From Rhea pennata (taxonomy: Eukaryota > Chordata > Aves > Rheiformes > Rheidae), in assembly GCF_028389875.1 (NCBI RefSeq), contig NC_084674.1, positions 13,983,501 to 14,047,500 of the forward strand: a DNA stretch of 64,000 nucleotides. The letters are read 5' to 3'. The position numbers and the translations under genes are program-made. Positions 13,601 through 24,100 of the stretch are shown here, piece by piece (position 1 is the stretch's first letter; each line of letters opens with the position of its first letter). The notes below the pieces were generated by a model. It made no database searches. It saw nothing but the letters and a program-made list of their open reading frames with translations, and was not told the DNA's origin.

Positions 13601-14773
13601 CCGCGCCGCCGGCCGCTCGGCGTCGTCCTGGGACTTGCCGTCCGTGATGAGGATGCAGATCTGCGGGGCCGGGCGAGGGCCGTGAGAGCCGGCCCGGCGC
13701 CCCCCGCGCCCCCCGCCCCCCGCCCCGCCGGGCCCACCTGGGGCACGCCGGGCCGGCGCTGCTCCGCGGGCCCGAAGAGGTGGTCGGCGACGTAGCGGAG
13801 GCCGGCGCCGGTGCGCGTGTTGCCGCCCTTGTAGCCGAGCTGCTGGATGGCCCTCCTGACACCCGTGCCGTTGGCGTGCTGGGAGAAGGCGAACTCCACC
13901 CTGGGGCGCGCGCAGCGCCGCGTCACCGCTGGGGCCGCCGGCAGCCCCCGCGGCGCCCCGTCCCCTCCGCCGGGCTCACCGCGGCTCGTCGCTGTACTGC
14001 GCCGCGGCGAACCGCACCGCCTTCTCGCCCACCACGTGCACGAACGGCCGCACCAGGTCCTCCATGAAGGCGCGGACGACGCGGAAGTTGTTCCTGCCGA
14101 TGCTGGACGAGCCGTCCACCAGGAACGCGATGTCGGCCGCGTACACGTCGACGCAGACCTCTGCGGGGCGGCGACGGCGCTCAGGGCTCCCGCAGCCGGG
14201 CGGCCCCCGGCGCCGGCCCCGAGCCGCCGGCACCCCAGACCTCGGCTGCGTTTTGGCCAGATCAGGCCCTTGCAGCTGCTACGGCCCTCCCGAAAAGCAC
14301 CCCAGGGTGCCCCGGGGCACCGCGCTGCAGGGCCCCAGCCCAGCTGCTTGCACGCGTGGAGGCGGGTGCCCCCCTCTTGCAGGGCTCCCCATGACCCCAC
14401 CCAAAGTTTGGGGTGTTACGCAGGGAAGCAAACCCCCCCTCCCAGGTGGAGAGAAACCCCAAACTGGGGTCACCCGCCCCCCCAGGCCTGAGAACGGCAG
14501 AGGGGGCAAACTCATGACACCTACAGGCCAGGAGCCACAGTGCCACGGCCTGAGCCTGCAGAGGGGACGCTGCGGCCCCACGCAGGGGGCGGCAAACCAG
14601 GCGGCCGACGCTCCCCGCGCCCCAGCCGCGGGCCCCGGGCCCCTCGCAGCCCGGCCGAGGCACGCCGCGGGCCCCGGGGCTCGGCGCCCACCTTGGCTCC
14701 TCTTCTGCGCAGCGACGGCCGGGGGCCGCAGGAGCGCCTGGAGCGCCGCGAGGAGCAGGAGCCGGCCGCTCAT
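129..14773 (-). CDS. COL7A1: Collagen type VII alpha-1 chain, N-terminal part (3' end outside window)
   Basis: Secreted collagen that forms the anchoring fibrils tying epidermal basement membrane to dermis. The frame opens at ATG 14773 with a leucine-rich signal peptide (MSGRLLLLAALQALL...), then vWA1 with an intact MIDAS (DGSSS, ITDGKSQDD), eight fibronectin-III domains, a second vWA, a short PEPEPC..QC hinge and Gly-X-Y repeats with interruptions. Sixty coding exons join in frame: about 1,156 residues of NC1 and 582 of triple helix, against about 1,253 NC1 residues and 2,944 in total in human. The order of interruptions (for example VIMDGAQG, LIDGAAP, ASSTAGVKGEK, VDGGLGGVGEK) follows the human chain, so the window stops within the helix; the rest of the helix and the Kunitz-bearing NC2 lie to the left. 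Introns are short and every internal helix exon is in phase 0. Identification is firm; single splice sites are by eye. Confidence 0.96.
1877..2190. repeat. Degenerate minisatellite in a COL7A1 intron
   Basis: Imperfect tandem repeats built on the words GTGGTGATGCCCA(T/C) and GTGGGTGCCCATGGG alternate through the intron between exons 2210-2281 and 1779-1823. Copies differ by substitutions and small indels, so the array looks old. No coding signal follows its period. It makes this intron longer than most of its neighbours. Confidence 0.75.
7781..14773 (-). other. COL7A1: COL7A1 NC1 exon and domain map
   Basis: Coding exons in transcript order. Signal peptide 14692-14773. vWA1: 13980-14160, 13738-13900, 13567-13660, 13321-13479. 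FN3-1: 13064-13227, 12849-12978. FN3-2: 12636-12755, 11797-11946. FN3-3: 11305-11424, 11072-11218. FN3-4: 10845-10961, 10608-10757. FN3-5: 10412-10537, 10177-10323. FN3-6: 9981-10106, 9752-9895. FN3-7: 9548-9673, 9325-9471. FN3-8: 9097-9216, 8863-9009. vWA2: 8634-8770, 8424-8550, 8183-8326, 7906-8069. Hinge: 7781-7816. Each FN3 domain is two exons, with strong GT and AG signals and continuous phase throughout. vWA2 begins VVFLVHGTRDS, with His where a MIDAS would carry the first Asp, so it is probably not metal-binding; the human domain (VVFLPHATQD, from memory) is also degenerate there. Confidence 0.88.
12175..12610. repeat. Alternating purine-pyrimidine, CpG/CpA-rich intron segment
   Basis: Inside the 689-bp intron that splits FN3-2, the sequence is dominated by GCACGC/ACGCAC/GCATGC words (such as GTGCACGCACATGCACGCG), starting after a run of G near 12,180. 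The words are not a strict tandem repeat. Such alternating DNA can adopt Z-form in vitro; whether it does here is unknown. No exon is visible in it. Confidence 0.6.
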
Positions 14774-15469
14774 CGTGCAGACCTGCGGGACAGCGGGGAG
14801 AGACGCTGCGGCCCCCCGGGGGGGCGGCGGGGGCCCGGGGGGCTCCTGGCCCAGGGCGGGCGGGAGCGGGGAGCCGAGCCAGCCGGGCGGCGGGAGCAGC
14901 CCCCCGGCACGGGCAGGCCGGGGCGCTCGGGCGGCGCGAGCCGGGCACGGCGGCGTGCGCCCGCCGCCACGCGTGCCGCCGCCTGGCCCCGCTCCAGCCG
15001 GCCGCCTGCCTCCGGCGCGGGAAGCCTGGCGCGCGGGGGGCCCCCAGGCCTGCCCGGCCCCCAGCAAGGGGGACGCGTCCCCACGGAGGTGGCGCAGTGG
15101 CGGGCAGCCAGGGTGGGAGGCAGCTGCCGGCCGGCACCCACACCCTGCTCCTTCCTGCGCGTGGTGGGGGGCACCGGCGCCCTGGGGCCAGCTCCTCACC
15201 CGCACCTCCGGCACCCGGGCCAGGCTGGCACTGGCGTGATGAGCACGTGTGGTCTCAGCCCGAGCAGAACGCAAGCAAAGTGAAACGGGACAGGAGAGAC
15301 GAACAGCTACCCCAGCACCGGCGGGAAACCAAAGACGCCAGAACCGCGCGGCCAGCAGCTGACGCCAGCTCAGCTCACGCACCGGGCCAGCGTGGGAAAT
15401 CCCGGCAGCGACCCCGCGGGGCTCTCTCCCTTCCTCCTCTGCCTCCTCCTCTCTTCCCCAGCCCGGCTG

Positions 15470-15850
15470 CAGCACCCCAGCCTCAGCCCCGTCCCCGATC
15501 CTGCCTAATGCAACCCGCAGCACCCCAGCCTCTTCCTCATCCCCACCCCAATATGTAACCCACGGTGTCTCAGCACCATCCTTGTCCCCATCCCAATGCA
15601 ACCCATGGTATCCCAGCACCGTCCCCATCCTCATCCCAGTGCAACCTGCAGTGTCCCAGCAACGTCCCCGTCCCCATCCCAACGCAACCGCTGTGTCCCA
15701 GCCCCATCCCCATTCCCTGTGCAACCCGCGGTGCCCCAGCACCGTCCCCATCCCAATGCAACCCCCTGCGTCCCAGCCCCATCCCCGTCCCAGTGCAGCC
15801 CGCGGTGCCCCAGCCCCGGCCCCAGCCCCACGCAACCCCCAGCCCCGCGG
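15470..15850. repeat. C-rich minisatellite in COL7A1 intron 1
   Basis: About nine imperfect units of 36-43 bp, each made of CAGCACCGTCCCCATCC, CCCA(A/G)TGCAACC and a GTGTCC-like end. It lies inside the proposed first intron, 100-450 bp downstream of the putative transcription start. The strand bias (nearly all C on +, all G on the transcript strand) gives the transcribed RNA many G runs. Confidence 0.75.
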
Positions 15851-15922
15851 CGGGCTCCCCGTGACAGCCCCCCCCCCCGGGGCTGCCCGAGCCCGGGGGC
15901 GGCGCGGGGGTCTCGGACTCAC

Positions 15923-16047
15923 CTGCCCGCCGCGGCGGGGCGCTCGGGCCGGGCCGGGCCGAGTCGGGCGCAGGCGGCGGGGCGGCGCGGCACGGAGCGG
16001 CGCGGCACGGAGCGGCGCGGCCCCGGCGCTCCCGCCCCCTTTAAGCG
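15923..16047 (-). promoter_or_regulatory. COL7A1: Probable COL7A1 core promoter and noncoding exon 1
   Basis: The start-codon exon is preceded directly by an acceptor (ctgtcccgcag before GTCTGCACGATG, exon start near 14782), so an upstream noncoding exon is expected. A strong donor, GCGGGCAG|GTGAGT, ends at 15923. About 100 bp further upstream on the minus strand are a GC box (GGGGGCGGG) and a TATA-like CTTAAAG (about 16,031-16,046). Together they suggest transcription starts near 16,010 with a roughly 90-bp first exon and a 1.1-kb first intron. The GC-rich setting fits an Sp1-type promoter. Inferred from signals only; no transcript evidence. Confidence 0.45.
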
Positions 16048-16059
16048 GGGCGGCCCGGA

Positions 16060-19000
16060 GCGCGGTGCCGCCGGGGGGGCGAGCGCCGCCCCGCCGCGGT
16101 GCCGCAGGGAGGGCGGGGGCAGGCGCGGGGCTGCGGAGGAGGGGGGGGTCTCGCCGCGTCCCGTCCCCGCAGCCCGCAAAGCGCCGCATCCGGCGCTGCT
16201 GCCCCACCGCGGCGCAGGTCCTGCCCCCTGCGCCCGCAGCTCTGGGGCGCAGCACCTAACGCGGGCGCCCCACGGGCCCCACGCTGCGCCCCGCTCCCAC
16301 GCGGGCCCCCGGCACTGCCGCGGCCCCGTGGCCAGGTCTGGGCGCACGGAGCCCCCGGGGCCGGCCCCGCGGCCCCTCTCCCACATTGCCCCGCCACAGG
16401 CCACCAGCCCAGCAGGAGGGAGCGCCAGGAGCCACTGGTGCCACCAGGTGCCGTGCCCAGGAGCCGGGCTAGCGGGGCCCGGCAGCCCCTCGCCATGCCT
16501 GCGGCCGTACCCGGGGGGAAGCAGATCCCCGGGAAGGCTTTCCACGGGGCTTGCGGCAGCCACCGCAGCGCAGAGCTGAGGAGGCCCCGGTTAGCCGCGC
16601 GGCAGCTTCCCTTTCGACACCTCTCTGTTCCCGGGGACGGTGAGCAGCTCCCGGACCGGGAGCCGGCCACGCGCACCCACCGAACCCACGTGGAGGTGTC
16701 CCCGAGGACCTCTGCCCGGCCAGAGGGATCCCAGTCCCGCCGTCCCATGCCACCAGCCTGCCGCCAGCCTCGACCCCGGAGCACGCGGGCTGCTTCCTGG
16801 CGGCACTGCGGCAGCCCAGCTCCCCGCGCTCCCACCACGCTGCAGGCCACCGCCGCGGCTTCTCACCTGCCACCAAAGACCTGCGCCCCGGTGCAGCGCG
16901 GGGACACGCCAGCGCCGGCGGCGGGGCTCCCTGCAACCCCGCTGCGGACACCACGTCCTGGCTGTGCGGGAAGGCGAGGCGCGGAGGAGCCGGGCTGGCC
17001 CCAAAGACAGAGCAACGCGTGGGAAAACTGCCTGCGTCGGGACTGCAGCTCTCGAGGAGGCTCGACGGAGGGGACCCCGCCACAGCTGGCCCCGCACCCA
17101 GCACCTCTGGTGGCAGCGGGGACCCCACGGCACCTGGGGGGCACCTCTGCGGCATGCTGCAGCCAGCACACAGCCCTAGGGTGCTCCCCTGCCTCTCGGG
17201 GGCCCCCGGGGCAAGCCCCATCCCAGGAGGCTGCGCCCCGCTCCGGGCGGGCGCCCGGCGGGCCCTGCGCCCCTGCATACCTGCACCCGCGCAGCGCCGT
17301 GCAGCACCGCCAGCCCGGGGGGGCGGCGGACCCATCCGGGGGCATCTTCCCGCAGGCAGCGAGGGGGCCGAGCCCGGGGCTGCCGGGGGCCCGGGGCCAC
17401 CTCAGGGCCACCTGCCGCCCAGCAAAGATGCTCCAGGGCTGGCTGCAGGCAACTTTCCCAGGCACACGCTGTTCCCGAGCAGGGGAGGGGCGGCTGAGCC
17501 CCTGCTCCTCTTAAAGGCGCCGCGAGTAGCGCATCCCCTCCTAGTCGTTAGCCCTCTCTTCGTTAGGCCCCAGCCCTGGCCCCCGAACCTGGCCTGCCGG
17601 CTCCGGAGCTCGCGTGGCCGTGGGTTTCTCCGCACCCGGCCCAGCTCCACGGGTCCGGCCCCAGATGCGGTGTCCTCCGGTCAGGACCCTCCCCGAGCCC
17701 TCCTCCCGCCTGAGCTCGCTTAATGAAGGCAGGGCGGCCTGTCCCAATTAGACAAGGGGCTTCGTTAAAGAGGGAGCGGAGGGGGCTGCCAAGGGCTCGG
17801 CGGCTGGCCCAGGGCCCAGAGCTGGCTGAGCAGTGGGGCCGCGGGCGGCTGGGGTCTCCCCTCGCCAACGGGGGCAGAGCCGGCGGCGCGGGGTCCACAG
17901 GTGAAGGCGCCAGGCAGGAGGCAGCGCGCGGAGCCGTGCCCGGCTCTGCCTCGGCCCCGAGCAACGCGGCCATCCCTGTGCGGCGTGGCACGGCACGGCT
18001 CCCCGCGGGAACTAGTGGGGGGAGACCCCGAAGCCGGGGTGCCCGTGGCGAGGCTCGGGGTGCCCCCGCGTTCCAGCATGACGAAGGAATCCGCGGCCCC
18101 GGGAGCGCACCAGGTGCGCGTGACTCACGGGGCCGCCCCGCGCCGTGGCACGCCGGGCCGCGCCGGGGAGCAACTCGAGCACCCCGCGCCCCAGCCCCGC
18201 AGCCTCCCCCTTCTCCCTGCTCCCCGCCTCCCTCCGCGCTGCCTCCCTGTGCAGCCGCAGCCCGGGCCGCGCTCGCCTCCGGCAACGTCCTGGAGAGCCG
18301 GCGGCCCCATCCCGAGTCTCGCGGGCTCGCGTCCAGGTCCCTGTTGTGCAATCCCCAAGCCAGGCCTGGGATTCCCCTGCTCCCGTCCAGGTCTGCGCCC
18401 AGGGGAGTGCTTTGACTCATCCCCGGCGCTGCTGGGGCCAAGAACCGCCCCGCGCCCTGCACCCCAGTGGGCCCCGAGCGCTGCCGCCGGGCAGCACGCG
18501 GGAAGGCGAGGAAGTCCACGGGAGCAGCGCCGCAGCCAGGCTCTGCTCCCGGCTGAGCGGCGGCGGGGAGAGGCCGGGGACGGCGGTCCTGCCAGCGGCC
18601 GCGCAGATGCCCGCGCCGGGCGCAGGGGAGCAGAGGGCGAGTCGTGCCGCCTGGCGAACGCGGGTGCACGGCTGCACTGGTGCTGTGGGGAGCTCCCGGC
18701 TGGGAACAGAAAGCAGAAGGGGCTGCAGCCCCCACGCAGTCACGAGCTGGCTAGTTCTCAGCCAGGTCCAGCCAAATCCAGGCACCCGTGGCAGCCCCAC
18801 GGCCCGGACGGCGAAAGAGGGGCTCTGCCCTCGGCGGAGGTGCGGGAGCAGGGGGCTCAGGGCCGGCAGGCGAGGGGGGTCCCCGGGAGGGAGCTGGCGC
18901 TGCAAGCCGGGGAAGCGCGGGGAGGAGGAGCCAGCCGGAGCGGGAAGCTCGCCCGCCGCGGGGGCTGGTCGGGACACGCTCCAGGAATGTCTCCCAGCAC

Positions 19001-21150
19001 CAGCCACCGCCGCGCGCCACCCGAGGCGCCCGCCCCACCGCCGGCCCCGCGGCCACCGCCGGCCGGCTCCGGGAGCGGGCGCTGCAGCCGGGGGCCGGCG
19101 CGGCACGGGCTGCTGTTTGGTCCGGCCAGACCAGGCAGCCCTTATCCTCTCGGGAAAGGCTCGGTGAGGGAGGGGAAAGCCGGGCACCGCTCCGCGGTCC
19201 CGCCAGAGCCAGTGGCGGTTGCGGAGCCTGGGAAGGGAGGACGGATGCAGGCGAGCTCTGCAGGGCTCGTCCCCGCGAGGGCTGGGACGGGGACGAAGGC
19301 CGCGCAGCTGCCGGGGGCCGGGCGCAGCAGCCCCGCGCGCAAGCGGCCGCGGCGACCACCCACACGGCCTGGCTCATCCCGCAGGAATCCGGCTTGTCAA
19401 CAGCGCGGGGCCGCGGGCTGTCCCCCCCCCCCGCCGGGACCGCGGCAGGCAGTGGGCTCTGCGCACGCCAGCGCTCGGCTCGCCCGGCGCGCGCGGCTAC
19501 GGCAGCGCTTACAGCTCCCGGAGGGAAACTCCTGCCTCCTCCTAGCAAAAGGCGGATTTCCAGCCTCGGGGGCACTTCCGCCGGGCGCCAGCTCCCGGGC
19601 AGCAGCGGGGTTTGCAGGCACCAGCGGGGTTTGCAGGCACCAGGCGCTGCTGGGCTCGGGGCGATTTTGTGGGAGCAGGGAGACGCGGGGAACCCCCACG
19701 GCACGCCAGCGGGGCCGGGCGGAGCGGAGGGAGCGCTTCCCCCCCGAGGCGCCCGCAGGAAGGAAGAGGCGAACGAAAGCCGAGGAGGTGGAGAGACGCG
19801 GCACGCGCTCGCTCGGGGCTTGTGCAGGCCGGGCCGCGACGCGCGGAGCGTGACGCGACACGCCGAGCGGCCGAGCCAGGCGGCGCCCGCCGGCGCCAAG
19901 CCCGGCACGCGGCCGCGCGCAGCCCGGGGCGCCCCGGCGTCGCGGCCGGTGCAGCGCCCCGGCCCGGCGCTGGGACGCAGCGGGGAGCGGTGGCAGCAGG
20001 GAGGGCGCGGTACCTGGACCGCCGAGGTGCCGCGTCTCGGGGCACCTCGAGCGCCGGCCAGCAGGGAGGACGCCGCGGGCAGGACCCAGGCGGCTGCTGC
20101 TGCCATCGGGGCAGCGTACAGCGCCCGCAGCCTCCCCCAGCCCCAGCTCCGGGCCCGACGGGGCTCCTGGAAGAAGAGCGGCTTGCTGACGGAGCAGGGG
20201 GCGGGTTGCCCACCACCACCTTCCCGGGAGCTTCGCAGCTACCGAAGCCGGCAGCGCCTCCGCACCCCCTGACGGCCCGCTGGAGGGGGCACGGGGCCGC
20301 AAAGCCGGCACAGCTTCGGCCGCTGCAGCCCTCCCGCCCCCGGCCGGGCCGCGTCCCCCGAGCCGGCAGCGCCCCGTGTGCTGCCCTGCAGCCAGGCCCC
20401 CAGGCGCTGCTCCGCTGCCTCTCTCCAAGTCATTCGCCGCCCAGGCGAGGGAAACGAGGGCTCCCTGGCTCTCCGCACGCCACGCAGGCTGGCTGCAGGC
20501 TGCCGCAGCTGCAGGAGCCCCCGCGGGCCCTCGGCAGGGAGGGGAGAATCCCCGCTGAGCGGCCGGAGCACAAAGCAGCGCGGCAGGGGAGGACAGCCGG
20601 CGAGGGGAGCCGGTGCCGGCCCAGAGGCGCCCGGCAGCCGCTCGCCGGGCAGGGAGGACAAGTGGCAACAGGGCAGCGAGAAAGCCTGGGAAGCTGGAGT
20701 CATTCCCGGGATGCTGCCAGCTGCGCGGCAAGACCCAGCTCCTTGCTGAGGTTTAGTGCCACTTTAGGGGACTCGGAGCATTTGTCTGCCACCCAGCCCA
20801 GACGACAACAGCCAGCGCTTCTCCAGCGCAGCGGCCCCGGGCGGGCGCCGTCTCAGGGAAGCAGAGCTGCTAAGGGGCACAGCGGTCACTCGGGGGAGTC
20901 AGCGCTCAGAGGCCCCCAGCCCAGCTCCGGGATGGACGAGCCCCGTTACCCCCGCTCCATCACCTTGTCGCTCTAACCCCACTCCCCGGGGCCACCCGCC
21001 ACCTTCCACCCCCCCTGCTCTGAGGCAGGTCTCCGGGAAAGGCCGGCCTTTGCTCCCTCGCCTGCTCTAACCCCCCGCTCCGAGCCTGGGACGCGGCTCT
21101 CGTCACTCCGAGGACAGGGTAATTGCTTGACGCTTCCTCCCTGCCTCTAT
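16060..21150. other. Very GC- and CpG-rich intergenic stretch, no supported gene
   Basis: Dense in CpG on both sides of the COL7A1 promoter and for about 5 kb upstream. Long open frames exist on both strands (for example 17,901-19,853 on +), but they are Ala/Gly/Pro/Arg-rich, overlap one another in several frames and show no family motif, so GC content explains them. A short tandem duplication (CAGCGGGGTTTGCAGGCAC twice) lies near 19,602-19,640. The stretch could hold enhancers or an unannotated noncoding RNA; I see no decisive signal for either. Confidence 0.6.
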
Positions 21151-24100
21151 TAGAGTTGCACAATCTGCATCGCCCCCCTCCCCCCTCCCAGAAAAGACTG
21201 CCTGCGGCTGCACCTAAGTTTTTGGCAGCTCCTGTGGAAGAGCCCCCATTCCGTTCTTCGTAGGGCTCGGCTGAGCCTTGCGCAACGGACACCGACCAGC
21301 CCCTGCAGAAAACCGAGCACAGCCGGCAGGAACGTGCGCTTCAGCACTGCACCCCGCAGGCGGCGGCTGGCACGTGCTCGGCCAAGGGGGGGACAGCACA
21401 TCTTGTACCTGAGGTGGCAGGGGCAAGACAGACCCCTTCCCAGGACGGGCGGAGGCATGGAAGGGGGACATGCCTCTGGAGAGCTGAGGACCCACTACGG
21501 CCTTCAGCAGAGAGTGCTTTGGAAAGGAGAAGCGTCTAAGCATTTGCTAGACCACGTCTTGGGTTCTGTGAAATGACACAAGCTCCGTTACAGGCAGGAC
21601 GCCGTCGTGCTTTCCCGTACCGGCGTTACGCTAGTATGCTAGGGAGAGAGGAGCCACAGCAACAATCCCAGCTGCAGCGGGCATTTCACACCGCAGCCAC
21701 GCTCCACGGGAAGGACGACAAAACTCTGGCCAGTGCCAGGTAGTGCCTGGCTGATGTGGCGGAGAGAAAGCCAGGCAGCCCCATGCCTGGAGGGCCAGAG
21801 GCTGCTGGAGGAGAAGGGAGCAGGAGCACCACTGCCCACGGGGCTGCAGCCTGGGCACGGGGAATTGTTCTCCAGAGGGATTTGTACAGTTAACGAGTCC
21901 AGACTTGTCATCAACACTCTCCCCCGAGAGGCTGTGCCGTTGCTCCTTCAGCTCTTTGGCTGGGTGCCTGACTCCAGAAGAAAAGAATAAAAAGGACAAA
22001 ACATCCACCCTGCCCTGTCAGGGTGAATTGCTGTCTGTCACCATGGGAACTCCTCCCATGCGCAGACCCATCCAAGATGACTTAATATCTCCATCAGGCA
22101 GGAGGGCTGCATCACCGGCGTGGCATGGGGCTACCATCCACATACATCTCGTGCAAGGACCTCTACAGACATAGCAGAGGACATAGGGCAGGATTCTCCA
22201 GACCTCCACAGGGAAGGCTGACCAGTTCAAGCAACCTTCCCACAGAAGACAGGGGTATGGTCTGCATTCAAACAAGTTATCCACAAAAGAACAGCACTGG
22301 GCCTTTCAGAGCTGCAGCGAGTTGCAGAGAATATATTTCTCCAGCATCCCAGCACCACTCCTCGTTGTCACCTGAAAGACAGAAAGGATACGGGATGCAG
22401 GCCTGCCTCTGGCCACACCACCACCTTCAGGAGTTACCGTGGACCCTGGAGACCTCAGCCCTCTCTGTCCTCCTCAGCAAAGCTGGGGCGACTTCACCTG
22501 TGAGTCACCACTTTGTGTGCGAGGCGGCAGCCGCAGATATTTGTGTTCCCATGTCATCGGGGCTCCCGTGAGCTCTGCGCATCTGGAGCATCTGTAAACA
22601 AAGCAGAGGAAGCATGAGAGCCATGGTGGAGAGTCTGGCTGGGGGGCAGGGGGGAACCTTAACCTCACAGCAGCCAGTGCTGGGTGAAGGGGTGGAAACG
22701 CATCTGCATAACTGCCACGTGGAGCCCAGACACTTGGGACACACACAAGGCTTAAGCATGCTTACCAGATGCCTCTTCCTGGAAGTCTCTTCGGCACGCC
22801 AGGGTACTGCTTTGTGCCAGATGAGCTAAGGCAGGAAGTCACTACGGACAGACTGCTGTTGGGCTCTGGCTGTCATTCTAGTTCCTAGAGCTGCTCTTGT
22901 CGTTTCATGCCAGGTTTCCTGCCCCCGTAAGACAGACGAGTTTCTACCTTCAGCCCTGTTCCTTCCTCTTTGCCAGCACTCCTTCAGCATCCCAAGCCTC
23001 CACTTTCTAGGCATCCACTCTGCAGAATAAAGGCTTTGGGCATGTGTCTTCCTACCCCCTTGATAAACACAGGTTGCAAGGAACAGGCACTGCAGCAGGA
23101 CAAAATCCTTAGAGAGTTTTTCCTTCAGATGTCTATGACAAGATTCTTCGTGCTGGGCTAAAGCTCAGAGACATGAAAGGAGCTAGATTCCTTGCTGTTT
23201 GACCCAAACGATTGAGTAGCAATAGAAGTTCAAGGAGGGAGGTGCCTCCAGAGTGCCCGATGGATGATTTAGCCAATGCACTATTTCCATTGACACTTTC
23301 TGTACAGTAATGCCCTGCACCTACAGAGCTGGGACCTCCTCTGTCTGCCACCCCATAGCAGTCTGGTACTGGAAGAGCAGCTCCATTTTCCGTACCTGGC
23401 TAGGTGATGTGTACCCTGCAGATAGCCAGGAGTTGGGGTCTAGAGGAGCTCTCTTCCCCAAGGCATGGGGAATAATCACCACTCAGAGCTTTCGCCTTTC
23501 AGCTTGATGAATGTGGCCACCCCAGGGAGGTCCTATGCTTCTAATACTTCTTCTGGGCCTTCTGGGAGGGGGCACAATGGGCAGCAAAGCCAAACCTAAG
23601 CCTAACAGCCCCAGTAAAAGAACATGTGTGTATAATGGGGTGGGGGACGGGTGCGGGCAGAGAGGAGGAGAGACTTACATGAAAAAGTAAAAACCATTGA
23701 TCTTCAGACAGCCTGTTGGTGCTAAAGCAGCTTTTAATGAGGATGTTCAGGGCCAAACTTACCACTTCCAGAGAAACTGTTAAAGAGCTCAGACAATGAA
23801 GGCAAGTCCTGCCACTAGCTGTTCTCCATTCAAACCCAGCTCATATCCATCTGGGATGGCTGTAGCTGGCAGTCAGGCTTGGATGGGCCCTTTGTCCACT
23901 TCTTCCAAGCAATGAATATGCTAAAGCTTTACATGAGCCGTTTCCATTTCCAAGCATCTGAGAAGCTGCAAGATTTCACTCCTTTGGGCAAGGAAACCTC
24001 TCTGACTCTTCTGTTGGAGCAGCCAGGCCAAAACCTGCTGGAACGTGCGCAAGGGCAACCCCAGCTCTGGAACATGTAGTGATGGCTCCAAGTTCAAATT

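Noticed and set aside
17901-19853. 650-codon open frame on + in the CpG-rich gap
   Set aside because: Extreme GC content removes stop codons; composition is Ala/Gly/Pro/Arg-rich, and other long frames overlap it on both strands. No domain is recognisable.
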